Positions 27,203 through 37,446 of a stretch of 64,000 nt of DNA are shown piece after piece. The stretch comes from Comamonadaceae bacterium (GTDB lineage Bacteria; Pseudomonadota; Gammaproteobacteria; Burkholderiales; Burkholderiaceae_C), in NCBI GenBank assembly GCA_015999985.1, contig JAECRA010000009.1, positions 1 to 64,000 of the forward strand, given 5' to 3'. Numbering within the stretch: the first letter of the stretch is position 1; each line of letters starts with the position of its first letter. The notes below the pieces were generated by a model. It was not told where the DNA came from. It saw nothing but the letters and a program-made list of their open reading frames with translations, and searched no databases. A program made the position numbers and the translations under genes.

Positions 27203-28594
27203 TCACACCATATCGCCCGGCTTCACCCACGCATCAAACTGCTCAGCAGTGACGAAGCCCGTGGCCAGCGCGGATTCGCGCAGACTCGTGCCCTCCTTGT
27301 GAGCCTTCTTCGCGATCTGGGCCGCCTTGTCGTAGCCGATATGCGGATTGAGTGCCGTGACCAACATCAGAGATCGGCTGACCAGTTCTTCAATGCGGTC
27401 GCGATTGGGTTCAATACCCACAGCACAATGATCGTTGAAGCTCACCATTCCGTCGGCCAGCAGCCGCACGCTCTGGAGGAAGTTGTGCGCAATCATGGGC
27501 CTGAACACATTCAGCTCGAAATTTCCGCTGGCACCACCGATATTGATGGCCACATCATTGCCCATGACCTGGGCACACAGCATGGTGAGTGCTTCGCTTT
27601 GCGTGGGGTTGACTTTGCCCGGCATGATGGAAGAGCCAGGCTCGTTTTCAGGAATGCTGAGTTCGCCGATGCCACTGCGCGGGCCGCTGGAGAGCCAACG
27701 AACATCGTTGGCAATCTTATTCAGGCTGGCTGCCAGGCCCTTGAGAGTGCCATGGGCATATACCAGCGCATCGCAGCTGGCCAGAGCTTCAAATTTGTTG
27801 GGTGACGTGACGAAAGGCAAATTTGAAAGCTTCGCCAGTTCCGCAGCAGCTCCTTCAGCATAGCCTTTAGGGGCGTTCAAGCCGGTGCCCACGGCAGTTC
27901 CGCCGAGCGCCAGTTCGCACAAATGAGGCAGGGCTCCACGCACATGCGCCTCAGCGTGCCCAAGCTGAGCGACGTAAGCCGAGAACTCCTGGCCCAGCGT
28001 GAGAGGCGTGGCATCTTGCAGGTGGGTTCGGCCGATCTTGACGATATCTGCGAATTCGCGCGACTTCGCTTCAAGCGTCGTGCGCAGCTTGACAATGGCG
28101 GGCAGCAATTTGCCCGTGAGCGCCTGCACCGCAGCCACATGCATGGCGGTGGGAAATACGTCGTTGCTGGACTGACTCTTGTTGACGTCATCGTTCGGGT
28201 GGATCAGACGCGCCTCGCCCCGCTCGCCGCCCATGATTTCACTGGCCCGGTTGGCCAGAACCTCATTGAGGTTCATATTGGTCTGCGTGCCTGAGCCGGT
28301 CTGCCAGACGACGAGCGGAAATTCGCTCGGGTGCTGGCCCGCCAGCACCTCATCTGCAGCTGCAATGATGGCCTTGGCTTTTTCTTCCTTGAGCAGGCCC
28401 AGGCGCTGATTGACCGCAGCAGAAGCCCGTTTCACGAGCGCTAGTGCGTAAATGATCTCTTGAGGTTGCCGCTCGCCGGAGATATCGAAGTTCTGAAGGG
28501 AGCGCTGCGTCTGGGCACCCCAGAGTTGCTCGGCCGGAACGTCAATAGGACCGAAAGTATCAAGCTCGGTTCGGGTTTGCTTAGATTTTGTCAT
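27203..28594 (-). CDS. fumC: Class II fumarate hydratase
   Basis: [41 protein letters not shown] signature. Confidence 0.97.
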   Translation of the reverse strand: MTKSKQTRTELDTFGPIDVPAEQLWGAQTQRSLQNFDISGERQPQEIIYALALVKRASAAVNQRLGLLKEEKAKAIIAAADEVLAGQHPSEFPLVVWQTGSGTQTNMNLNEVLANRASEIMGGERGEARLIHPNDDVNKSQSSNDVFPTAMHVAAVQALTGKLLPAIVKLRTTLEAKSREFADIVKIGRTHLQDATPLTLGQEFSAYVAQLGHAEAHVRGALPHLCELALGGTAVGTGLNAPKGYAEGAAAELAKLSNLPFVTSPNKFEALASCDALVYAHGTLKGLAASLNKIANDVRWLSSGPRSGIGELSIPENEPGSSIMPGKVNPTQSEALTMLCAQVMGNDVAINIGGASGNFELNVFRPMIAHNFLQSVRLLADGMVSFNDHCAVGIEPNRDRIEELVSRSLMLVTALNPHIGYDKAAQIAKKAHKEGTSLRESALATGFVTAEQFDAWVKPGDMV

Positions 28595-28861
28595 CAGAAA
28601 TTACCAGTTACCAATCAACCACAGGCTCGCGCACGCCTTCCCTTTCACTGCGAAAGAACAGCGGGTCAAGCCCCTGCCAAGGTCATCGTGGGGCGGGCTT
28701 TTCCAGGCCTCTGGCGGCACCTTCTCCTGATGGAGGGTACTTAAGTGGCTCAGGGGGACAATCCAGCCTGTCAAAATAGCGAGTTGGCCGTAACGTTAGC
28801 AGATGAGTGATGCCCCTACGTTCGTCCTTCTTATCTCACGAAAAAACAAGGAACCCACGTC

Positions 28862-30412
28862 ATGACCGCCATCAAGCAGGAAGACCTGATTGAATCCGTC
28901 GCCGCCGCACTGCAATTTATCAGCTACTACCACCCGGCTGACTACATTGCCCATCTTGCCCGCGCTTACGAACGCGAGCAGAGTCCTGCCGCCAAGGACG
29001 CCATGGCGCAAATTCTCACCAACAGCAAGATGAGCGCCATTGGCCACCGGCCCATCTGCCAGGACACTGGCATCGTCAACGTGTTCCTGAAAGTGGGCAT
29101 GAATGTGCGCTGGGAAGGCTTCACTGGCTCTCTGGAAGATGCCATCAATGAAGGCGTGCGCCGCGGCTACAACCACCCCGACAACAGCTTACGCGCCAGC
29201 GTCGTGGCCGACCCTCACTTTGCGCGCAAGAACACCAAGGACAACACGCCTGCGGTCATCTACACCGAGATCGTGCCTGGCAATACGGTAGATGTCACGG
29301 TCGCAGCCAAAGGCGGCGGCTCCGAGAACAAGAGCAAGATGATCATGCTCAACCCCAGCGACAGCATTGTTGACTGGGTTTTGAAAACCGTTCCTACCAT
29401 GGGCGCTGGCTGGTGCCCTCCAGGCATGTTGGGCATTGGCATTGGCGGCACGGCCGAAAAAGCCGTTCTGCTGGCCAAGCAAAGCTTGATGGACGACCTG
29501 GACATGTACGAGCTGCAGGCCAAGGCCTCCAAGCGAGAGAAACTCACGCAGGTCGAAGAGCTGCGCCTGGAGCTGTTCGAAAAAGTCAATGCCTTAGGCA
29601 TCGGCGCCCAGGGCCTGGGTGGCCTGACCACCGTGCTGGATGTCAAGATCGCCATGTACCCCACCCATGCGGCCAGCAAGCCTGTGGCCATGATTCCTAA
29701 CTGCGCCGCCACGCGCCACGCCCATTTCGTGATGGACGGCAGCGGACCAACCTACCTGGAAGCGCCGTCATTGGACCTCTGGCCCAAGGTGGACTGGGTC
29801 CCTGATACCCAGAAGAGCAAGCGTGTGGACCTGAACCAGTTGACCAAGGAAGAAGTCGCCAGCTGGAAGCCAGGTGACACCTTGCTGCTGAACGGCAAAA
29901 TGCTCACGGGTCGCGATGCCGCTCACAAGCGCATTCAAGACATGCTGGCCAAGGGAGAAAAACTGCCCGTGGACTTTGCCAACCGAGTCATCTACTACGT
30001 GGGCCCAGTCGACCCGGTCGGCGACGAAGCTGTGGGTCCGGCGGGCCCGACCACTGCAACACGCATGGACAAGTTCACCGACATGATGTTGGCCGAAACC
30101 GGCCTGATTGCCATGATTGGCAAGTCCGAGCGTGGGCCAACCGCCATCGAAGCCATCAAAAAGCACAAGAGCGCTTACTTGATGGCCGTGGGAGGCGCGG
30201 CTTACCTGGTGAGCAAGGCCATCAAGAAAGCCAAGGTCGTGGGCTTCGAAGACCTCGGCATGGAAGCCATCTACGAATTCGACGTAGTCGATATGCCGGT
30301 CACCGTCGCGGTGGACTCAGCAGGCATCAGCGTGCATAACACCGGCCCCGCCGAATGGGAAAAGCGAATCGCTTCCGGCGAATTCAAAGGCATCGAACTG
30401 GCTACGGCCTGA
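28862..30412 (+). CDS. Class I (Fe-S) fumarate hydratase
   Basis: 516 aa: CQDTGIVNVFLKVGMNVRWEG, GGSENKSKMIMLNPSDSIVDWVLKTVPTMGAGWCPPGMLGIGIGGTAEKA, PTTATRMDKFTDMMLAETGLIAMIGKSERGP. Confidence 0.95.
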   Translation: MTAIKQEDLIESVAAALQFISYYHPADYIAHLARAYEREQSPAAKDAMAQILTNSKMSAIGHRPICQDTGIVNVFLKVGMNVRWEGFTGSLEDAINEGVRRGYNHPDNSLRASVVADPHFARKNTKDNTPAVIYTEIVPGNTVDVTVAAKGGGSENKSKMIMLNPSDSIVDWVLKTVPTMGAGWCPPGMLGIGIGGTAEKAVLLAKQSLMDDLDMYELQAKASKREKLTQVEELRLELFEKVNALGIGAQGLGGLTTVLDVKIAMYPTHAASKPVAMIPNCAATRHAHFVMDGSGPTYLEAPSLDLWPKVDWVPDTQKSKRVDLNQLTKEEVASWKPGDTLLLNGKMLTGRDAAHKRIQDMLAKGEKLPVDFANRVIYYVGPVDPVGDEAVGPAGPTTATRMDKFTDMMLAETGLIAMIGKSERGPTAIEAIKKHKSAYLMAVGGAAYLVSKAIKKAKVVGFEDLGMEAIYEFDVVDMPVTVAVDSAGISVHNTGPAEWEKRIASGEFKGIELATA

Positions 30413-30466
30413 CCTAAGGCCGACTCGGGTCTGACTAAAGCCTCACCGCAGCCTGATAATCCTGTC

Positions 30467-31300
30467 ATGAACTCCGCGCCCATAGGTGTGTTTGATAGTG
30501 GCATCGGCGGCATCTCAGTGCTTAGTGCGCTGCTTGCTGCCTTGCCGAAAGAGCGCTTCGTCTATGCCGGCGACAGCGCGCACGCACCTTACGGAGAGCG
30601 GGGTGACCCCTACGTGATCGCACGATCACAGGCTGTTCTGGAAGGCATGCGCCGTACACATGGCATCAAGGCCTATGTGATCGCCTGCAATACGGCCACA
30701 GCAGCTGCGGGACGCATCTTGCGAGAGCAGCATGCAGGCTTTCCCATAGTGGGCATTGAGCCCGCCTTGAAACCCGGCGCATTGGCCACACGCACTGGCC
30801 GCGTCGGGGTATTGGCAACGCATGGCACGCTCTCCAGCGAGAAATTCCGCCTGCTGCGTGAGCGCTTGTCGGGACCGGTGGAGTTTGTACCGCACGCCTG
30901 CACAGGCCTTGCCGCAGCGATTGAAAAAGAAGCCCACAGCGGAATCGAAGCTCCGACAGACGCCCTGCTTGACGAGCACATAGCAGCCTTGGGTACATTG
31001 GGCACTGGCCCAGGCCAGATCGACACCGTGGTGCTGGGGTGCACCCACTACCCCTTGATCGCTGCCCGCTTTCAGCAGCGAACCGGCCCTGCAGTTCAGT
31101 TGATTGACCCCGGTGAGGCCGTGGCTCGGCACACAAAGGACCTGCTGACTTCCCAGGGGCTGCTGGCTTCAGACGAATCGTCCTCGCTGTCTCTTGAATT
31201 GCTCGACAGCGGTGACGGCCAGGCACTGAGTGCGGCCGCCTCACGCTGGCTGACCGGCGCCGCAGGACTCACCAAAGTCCAGCCTTTCGCGACTGCCTGA
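30467..31300 (+). CDS. murI: Glutamate racemase
   Basis: IGVFDSGIGGISVLSALLAALPKERFVYAGDSAHAPYGER, ACNTATAA, VLGCTHYPLI. Confidence 0.96.
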   Translation: MNSAPIGVFDSGIGGISVLSALLAALPKERFVYAGDSAHAPYGERGDPYVIARSQAVLEGMRRTHGIKAYVIACNTATAAAGRILREQHAGFPIVGIEPALKPGALATRTGRVGVLATHGTLSSEKFRLLRERLSGPVEFVPHACTGLAAAIEKEAHSGIEAPTDALLDEHIAALGTLGTGPGQIDTVVLGCTHYPLIAARFQQRTGPAVQLIDPGEAVARHTKDLLTSQGLLASDESSSLSLELLDSGDGQALSAAASRWLTGAAGLTKVQPFATA

Positions 31301-31353
31301 ATCCCGCGCCAAGCGAGAGCGTCGTCAGGCCCTCATCAATCCGGGTGGGGACA

Positions 31354-32016
31354 CTAGCTCCGTGCGAAAAGCGGCTGCTCGAAATGTCCGACCCGAGTGG
31401 TGCGCCCTCTGAGGCAAGCTTCAACGAACTGATAAATGATGGCCCCCGTGGGTGCAGCGATCCAGCCGTCTCCCACCGGCATACGAAGCACCGGGTGGGT
31501 GCTGTCTTCTATGGAGTCAAGAAGAGGAGCATCCGGGCGCAGGAACTCCGTGAGCGGGATTCGATGAGCGCTGGCCACCTCTGACGGGTTGAGCGTAAAG
31601 CCTTCGGTGATTCCAGCCCAGACCACGACGGGCGTTATGCAGAAGCCGGAGTGGGTGACGAAATCGTCGAGCTTTCCCACAATTTGGTCTGGAGTTATAA
31701 CCAGGCCGACCTCTTCGCCAAGCTCCCTGAGCGCCGCCTCTTCGGCCGATTCGCCCGGATCGATGGCACCACCCGGTAAAGCCCATTGCCCGGCGTGCTT
31801 GCGAAGCCCCGCAGCGCGCCGCGTCAGCAGCATGGCAGGGCTCTGGCTTTGTCGGGACGGGTTCGTGATGCCAGCCAAGTCAGCACCCCATCCTTCATCC
31901 AGGATGGTCAGCGCCACTGCCGCCCGCTTGCCGGAGCGAGCGTCTTCAGCAACGCTTCGCTCCCATTGCATCAGGGCCGAGCTGATCTGCGCTTTGAAGG
32001 CGGCGTCGATTCTCAT
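31354..32016 (-). CDS. NUDIX hydrolase (CoA pyrophosphatase-like)
   Basis: GGAIDPGESAEEAALRELGEEVGL Nudix box. Start at 32016, overlapping the upstream MFS stop codon; the track extension to 32427 is read-through. Confidence 0.9.
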   Translation of the reverse strand: MRIDAAFKAQISSALMQWERSVAEDARSGKRAAVALTILDEGWGADLAGITNPSRQSQSPAMLLTRRAAGLRKHAGQWALPGGAIDPGESAEEAALRELGEEVGLVITPDQIVGKLDDFVTHSGFCITPVVVWAGITEGFTLNPSEVASAHRIPLTEFLRPDAPLLDSIEDSTHPVLRMPVGDGWIAAPTGAIIYQFVEACLRGRTTRVGHFEQPLFARS

Positions 32017-33323
32017 GCGGCTTGCGCCTTCAGGGCGGACTCCCGGCCGCGCTGCATGTTGATAGGCAGCAGTGCCAGCAATCCCAGCGCAAACAAGACC
32101 GTGGTTGATGCGATGGCCACACGTTGGTTGCCGCCTGTCATCCAGGTGATCAGCCCATAGCTCAATGGCCCGATGATGCTGGCCAGCCGCGTCGCGACGG
32201 TCCAGAGGCCAAAGAACTCCGCCAGTTGCCGCTCTGGGGCGAACAGGCCCACCATGGCACGGCCCGCAGATTGGCTGGAACCCATGCAGAGTCCGGCCAG
32301 TGCCGCGGCCCACCAGAACTGGCCCTTGGTTTGAGCCCACGCCGCAATGATGCAGACCGCCACCCAACCCAGCAAAGTCAGTCCAAGCGCCAGTTTGTGG
32401 CCAATACGATCTTGTAGATACCCGCAACCAAAAGCCCCAACAGCCGCTGCGAGGTTAAGCACAAAGATGAGCACCATGGTTTCCTGGGCTTGGAAACCAA
32501 TCACTTGCTCGGCATAGATGGCGGCCAAAGTGATCGCCACGGCCACACCGCCTTGGTAGGCGACCGTACATGCCAGCAACCATACGAAATCACGATAGCG
32601 CCTGGCTTCCTGCCAGGTTTGGCGCAACTGCAGCACCGCGGCTTTCAAGCCTCCGCTCTGCCCCGGCTTGCTCACCATAGGCTTGGCGCGCTCGCGCAGC
32701 AAGGTAAAGGTCACCAGGGCTGCCAGCCCGTACAAACCCGCCGTGATGAGCATGGTGATGGGAACGAACTGCGCTGCAGTTTCCCCCCGCGCCTGGGCAG
32801 AAAGGACGTAGGCCAGACAAATGCCCAGGGCGGACATGCCGCCCACATAGCCCAAGGCCCAGCCCCAACCACTGACCTTGCCCATGCCTTCTGGCCGCGC
32901 CAGTTCCGGCAAAAAGGCGGCCGTGAGCGATTCGCCGTAGGAGAAAAAAGTGTTGGACACAATGATCAACAACATGGCCATGGCCACATCGCCCGGCCGC
33001 GCAAAAGCCAATGCCGCAGTGCTCACCACGCAGCAGACCGTAAAGAAAGCCAGCATGCGCTTCTTGGCTCCGCGCAGATCGGCCCAAGCTCCAAGACTCG
33101 GCATGGTCAGCATGACGATGGCGTAGGACGTGCTAAGTGCCGCTGTCCACGCCAAGGGGCCCCAAGGCGCACCCTCAGTGACCGCGCCTGCAAAGTAGGC
33201 CGCAAACACCGCGGTAATGACCACCGTGGTGTAGCCAGAGTTGGCGAAGTCGTACATCGCCCAGCCAAATACCTCGCGCTTCTTGACGCCAGGATTCAGC
33301 ACCTCGGAGGAAAAAATGCTCAT
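32013..33323 (-). CDS. MFS transporter (UMF1 family)
   Basis: MSIFSSEVLNPGVKKREVFGWAMYDFANSGYTTVVITAVFAAYF; multiple TM segments. Start at 33323. Confidence 0.87.
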   Translation of the reverse strand: MSIFSSEVLNPGVKKREVFGWAMYDFANSGYTTVVITAVFAAYFAGAVTEGAPWGPLAWTAALSTSYAIVMLTMPSLGAWADLRGAKKRMLAFFTVCCVVSTAALAFARPGDVAMAMLLIIVSNTFFSYGESLTAAFLPELARPEGMGKVSGWGWALGYVGGMSALGICLAYVLSAQARGETAAQFVPITMLITAGLYGLAALVTFTLLRERAKPMVSKPGQSGGLKAAVLQLRQTWQEARRYRDFVWLLACTVAYQGGVAVAITLAAIYAEQVIGFQAQETMVLIFVLNLAAAVGAFGCGYLQDRIGHKLALGLTLLGWVAVCIIAAWAQTKGQFWWAAALAGLCMGSSQSAGRAMVGLFAPERQLAEFFGLWTVATRLASIIGPLSYGLITWMTGGNQRVAIASTTVLFALGLLALLPINMQRGRESALKAQAA

Positions 33324-33453
33324 GCGATTGGTTTTCAGGCTGAACGGACCGCCAACCATCTGCACAGCATAGCGGCAGCAAATGACTCCCCGGGTTCGAA
33401 GACCTTCGAAGCCACCACGGCTACCAAGGCCTCATTCTCCAGGAGTTACTGGG

Positions 33454-34080
33454 TCAATGAAGGTGCCGAGGACGACGGCCACCGCCGTGACCCGCGCCAC
33501 CGGCGCCCGGACTACGCGGCGGCTTGCCAAGATTCAGCGAACTGGTGAGGGCTGTGAAACGGTCAGAAAAGAGCTTGTCGATCTCTTGCACCACGCCGCC
33601 GAGCTCAGCCCCATCAAAATGGCGCTCCATCAGGTGCACGACATCTTCCACCAGAAGATCGCGCTGCGCCTGCATGATGGCCTCTGGCGTAGGGCCCACG
33701 AAGAGCAGCACGAAATCGTCCCGCGACTCTCTGCCGGCGCTTTCGTCTTCCTCGTCGAACTGAGCGTCGTAGAAGGTGATTTCAATCTGCGCGCCTGCTT
33801 CGGAAAGCTCGTTCAAGTTCATACAGAGCTCGTCCAGTTGGTGGCGAAAATCCTCTTCGCCCTGCAGAGTCCAGCACATTTGCAGCAAATGTTCACGCGG
33901 ATTGAAGCGGATTCCTGGCTCATCTTCATACAGACTGGTCGCCCCGTCGGCAAGCGATCTTGCGCCAGCGTACTTCCACAGGGGCTTGAGCGCCTCCTGC
34001 AGGGTGTCGAAGTCGACATCGGAGCGCAGTTTCACGTCGCCATGCACGTGGATTTCGAAAGGTGCGTCTTGATGATTCAT
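33454..34080 (-). CDS. Conserved hypothetical protein (DUF6806-like)
   Basis: 208 aa ORF in genomic context: MNHQDAPFEIHVHGDVKLRSDVDFDTLQEALKPLWKYAGARSL... Confidence 0.65.
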   Translation of the reverse strand: MNHQDAPFEIHVHGDVKLRSDVDFDTLQEALKPLWKYAGARSLADGATSLYEDEPGIRFNPREHLLQMCWTLQGEEDFRHQLDELCMNLNELSEAGAQIEITFYDAQFDEEDESAGRESRDDFVLLFVGPTPEAIMQAQRDLLVEDVVHLMERHFDGAELGGVVQEIDKLFSDRFTALTSSLNLGKPPRSPGAGGAGHGGGRRPRHLH

Positions 34081-34566
34081 GGCCTATTACTCTCTTGGTG
34101 CGCCTGACCGGGGTTAACCGGCACGCTCCTTCGCAGGAAAGCGGCGGACTTCAGGTCCGAGGCAGAATTCATTGATATCGATAGCTAATGACCCTATTGT
34201 CCTGCATTGGCGCTGGCTTGACTTTTTCCTGGTCGTGCCTGCTTCGTCGCCACCTCCGCCCGCAAGACGGTTGGACTGCAATCCCCCACGGCTGGGCTTC
34301 CAGTTTCGTCCTCACAGGGCGATGTCTCAATCAGCCCTATCGCCATCCCCGCGTCGCTGAGCAACGCCGCTTGGAACGAATTCATAGGTTCCCAAAGGCT
34401 CAAAATGACGGTGGGGTCAAGCAGCAGTTAGTCTATTTTTAAGGGTAGATTACCGCTTCGGCCCAAGAGTACGGAAATATTGCTTTGTGCCCCATTGCAC
34501 GGCTTTTTCCGTCTCCTGAACGTTTTCACTGCCCGCCCCGAAAAACTGCGTCCAGCCAGCATCAAG

Positions 34567-35316
34567 ATGCACACAGTCCACTCACCATCCGTGTTTTCCT
34601 TGCGCCACTCCCTTCTTGCGTTCGCCATGCTTGTCGGCGCAGCTTTAGGGGTCAATAGTGTGTTCGCCCAGGCACCCGCCGTGCAGCTTGCCAACCCGGC
34701 ATCACAACACTGCGTCAGCCAAGGTGGCAAGTCGCAGATAGAAAAGAACCCCGGTGGAGGCCAGTACGGCATCTGCGTCTTTGGCGGCAACCGCATGTGC
34801 GAGGAATGGGCCATGCTGCGCGGCCAATGCCCCGTGGGTGGTCTCCGGGTCGCGGGTTATGTCACGCCTGCATCCAGGTTCTGTGCCATCACAGGCGGAA
34901 CCTATAAGGTCACCAGCGGAACGAACACGCCGGCCGAGATGGGCACCTGCACACTTATCAGTGGCAAGACCTGCTCTGCGAGCGCCTATTTCAAAGGCAC
35001 CTGCACGGCAGGCCAAAATCAGAGGGCCGCAGATGCGGGCGCGCAGCGCGCCAAGCAAGCTCAGCCCATTGCGGTGAAATATTCCTGCGCAGGGTCTAAA
35101 ACGATTGCGGCAGAATTTTTCAATGACAGCAAACCCGCACAAGTGCGGCTGGCCCTCTCCGACGGGCGTACGTTCACCCTTCCACAGGTCGTATCGGCCG
35201 ATGGCGGGCGTTACGCGAGTGCATCGGAAACTCTGGTGTTCTGGACCAAAGGCCGAACCGCTTTCATGCAAGAGGGCGGGACCGCAAGCTACGCGGACTG
35301 CCTGGAAAAACGTTAA
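34567..35316 (+). CDS. Secreted protein combining DUF333-type repeats with a C-terminal MliC-like domain
   Basis: ANPASQHCVSQGGKSQIEKNPGGGQYGICVFGGNRMCEEWAMLRGQCPVGG (DUF333-like), second divergent copy, then VKYSCAGSKTIAAEFFNDSKPAQVRLALSDGRTFTLPQVVSADGGRYAS (MliC-like). Confidence 0.75.
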   Translation: MHTVHSPSVFSLRHSLLAFAMLVGAALGVNSVFAQAPAVQLANPASQHCVSQGGKSQIEKNPGGGQYGICVFGGNRMCEEWAMLRGQCPVGGLRVAGYVTPASRFCAITGGTYKVTSGTNTPAEMGTCTLISGKTCSASAYFKGTCTAGQNQRAADAGAQRAKQAQPIAVKYSCAGSKTIAAEFFNDSKPAQVRLALSDGRTFTLPQVVSADGGRYASASETLVFWTKGRTAFMQEGGTASYADCLEKR

Positions 35317-35386
35317 GCATTCCCTCACGATACGAGCCCCTGTATCGCGCCGTCCCTGACCAATTTTTTTAACGGTCAAGGCCCAC

Positions 35387-35423
35387 AAAAAAGCCGCACC
35401 TGCGTGAGCCGGTGCGGCTTTTA
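35387..35423. terminator. Bidirectional terminator
   Basis: AAAAGCCGCACC...GGTGCGGCTTTT hairpin. Confidence 0.8.
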
Positions 35424-35426
35424 AAT

Positions 35427-35513
35427 TGGTGCCCGAGGCCGGAATCGAACCGGCACGACCGTGAAGTCGAGGGATTTTAAGTCCCTTGTGTCTACCGATT
35501 TCACCACTCGGGC
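35427..35513 (-). tRNA. tRNA-Leu (anticodon UAA), CCA encoded
   Basis: Reverse strand GCCCGAGTGGTGAAATCGGTAGACACAAGGGACTTAAAATCCCTCGACTTCACGGTCGTGCCGGTTCGATTCCGGCCTCGGGCACCA; complete cloverleaf with long variable arm. Confidence 0.97.
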
Positions 35514-35779
35514 TTAACGCGCAATGCGTCAACACTACCTCTGTCTGGTTCAGTCCCTTAGGGAAGAAGCAGAAAAGAATCAGCAGGCCGGGATTTTATG
35601 TCAGATGTGCCCGCCAATTCGTCACGCGAACGAAAGAAGAGGAACGGCAAACTGAAATGCCTGTTCCGGGGAGCGGGCCATAAAGCCAGACCAGACTGCG
35701 GAATAAGCATATGAAGCGGAGGCAGTTGCGCTCTGATAAGCTGAACAATCCCTTGTTAAAACCACTCACTGGTGCCCAC

Positions 35780-36745
35780 ATGCAACGTCGAGACATTCTT
35801 AACTCCGCAGCGCTAGGCGCTCTGGCTCTCACGAGCGGCCTTGTATCAGCCCAGTCACCTGCCCGAAATCTGCGGGTGCTGGTTCCCACCGGACCTGGCG
35901 GCATCACGGACATCATGCAACGCGCCGCGCTGCCTGTCGTGGAAAAGGAATTAGGCCAGACTGTGGTACTGGATTACAAGCCTGGAGCGGCCGGTATTGC
36001 GGCCATCCAGACTGGCCTGGGTAGCCCCGCAGATGGCAGCACCGTCATCGGTGTCTACACCTCGCTGGCCTTCAACCCATGGACTTATTCGAAGCTGTCC
36101 TACGACACCTTCAAGGATCTGGAAATGGTCTCGCTCCTCGTCAACATTCCGTTGGTGCTGGCGGTGGGGCCGGCTGTGCCCGTGAAGACCATGAGCGAAT
36201 TGGTCGCCTGGGGCCGTGCGAACCCAGGAAAGCTCACCATCGCAGCCTCCGGGTTAGGCGGTGGATCGCATTTGGGTGGGCTCTTGCTCTCCATGTCAGG
36301 TGGCTTCGACGTCACCGTGGTGCCCTACAAAGGTGGCGCCGCCGCCCTGCCCGACTTGCTGGCCGGAAGGGTCGCCTTGATGCTCGATGCTTATCAGACA
36401 CTGCGTCCGCATGCTGAGTCTGGCCGTCTCACCCTGCTCGGGGTTTCCAGCCCGCGGAGACAAGAATTCGCACCAGATCTTCCACCCATCTCGGATACGC
36501 TTCCCGGCTACGCAACGGCCTCGTGGCAGGGCGTGGCGGTACGGGCGGGCACGCCCGCCGCTGAAAAGGAACGCATTTCCAAAGCCTACGCACGCGCCAT
36601 GCGTGACCCCACCATCCGAGCCAACCTCATCGCCCAAGGCCTGGAGCCTGCCGGCAGCACGCCCAAAGAGTTCACGGACGTCTTGCAGGCCGACTACGAG
36701 AAGTGGGGTCCGGTCATACGCAAGGCTGGACTGAAGAACGATTGA
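35780..36745 (+). CDS. Bug-family substrate-binding protein
   Basis: MQRRDILNSAALGALALTSGLVSAQSPARNLRVLVPTGPGGITDIMQRAALPVVEKELGQTVVLDYKPGAAG; start at 35780. Confidence 0.88.
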   Translation: MQRRDILNSAALGALALTSGLVSAQSPARNLRVLVPTGPGGITDIMQRAALPVVEKELGQTVVLDYKPGAAGIAAIQTGLGSPADGSTVIGVYTSLAFNPWTYSKLSYDTFKDLEMVSLLVNIPLVLAVGPAVPVKTMSELVAWGRANPGKLTIAASGLGGGSHLGGLLLSMSGGFDVTVVPYKGGAAALPDLLAGRVALMLDAYQTLRPHAESGRLTLLGVSSPRRQEFAPDLPPISDTLPGYATASWQGVAVRAGTPAAEKERISKAYARAMRDPTIRANLIAQGLEPAGSTPKEFTDVLQADYEKWGPVIRKAGLKND

Positions 36746-36749
36746 CGCC

Positions 36750-37376
36750 ATGGACCGCCCAGAGGAGCCAGCGCCGATCGGCTACTACTACTCCGTACGA
36801 TCCGTCTATGCGTACCTGGGCGCCGCACGCATCACAGAGCTTGCTCGCCAAAGTGGCCGCAAACTGCGGCATCTGCCCATAGACTTGTCGCAGGTCGTTC
36901 CCGCTTTCGGTAGTACGCCGTTTGCAGAGCGCAGTGCTCGTCGGCGCGCGCATCAGTTTGAAGTTGAGGTCAAGAGGTGGAGTGATTGGCTGCAGATTCC
37001 TGTGGTCCTGCATCCAGTGCATCACCACGGCGACAGGTTGCTGCCATCGTCGTGCGTACTGGCGGCCCAAGCTTTAGGCCTGGACGTCGATGGGTTTTCC
37101 CTCGCCCTGCTCACCGCTCTCTGGCGGGATGACAGAGATATCGGCCATGAAGATGTGCTGGCCTGCATTGCGAAAGATTGCGGCATATCGCCCGGCGCCA
37201 TGTTGGATTTGGCGCATTCGGAACAGATACAAAAACAATTTCAGCAGTGCACTGAAAAGGCCATCTCAGAAGGTGTGCCAGGCTCGCCCACCTATATCGT
37301 CGACGATGAACTGTATTTCGGGCAGGACAGGCTGATGTTTGTGGAACGCCACTTGACGCTGGAGGCTGGCGTTTAG
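36750..37376 (+). CDS. 2-hydroxychromene-2-carboxylate isomerase / DsbA-like family protein
   Basis: IGYYYSVRSVYAYLGAARI, SEGVPGSPTYIVDDELYFGQDRLMFVERHL. Confidence 0.83.
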   Translation: MDRPEEPAPIGYYYSVRSVYAYLGAARITELARQSGRKLRHLPIDLSQVVPAFGSTPFAERSARRRAHQFEVEVKRWSDWLQIPVVLHPVHHHGDRLLPSSCVLAAQALGLDVDGFSLALLTALWRDDRDIGHEDVLACIAKDCGISPGAMLDLAHSEQIQKQFQQCTEKAISEGVPGSPTYIVDDELYFGQDRLMFVERHLTLEAGV

Positions 37377-37446
37377 TGCCGTGAAAAACCAGATCACGGG
37401 AAGGCCCCTATTGGCGAAGCTTGCTGGCCCACCCTAGACTTTGCGC

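Noticed and set aside
32017-32427. N-terminal extension of the NUDIX ORF
   Set aside because: Overlaps the MFS transporter in another frame; the NUDIX start overlaps the MFS stop at 32013-32016.
34081-34566. Possible gene or IS remnant in a ~490-bp gap
   Set aside because: Short ORFs in several frames but none with a convincing family signature; no terminal inverted repeats seen.
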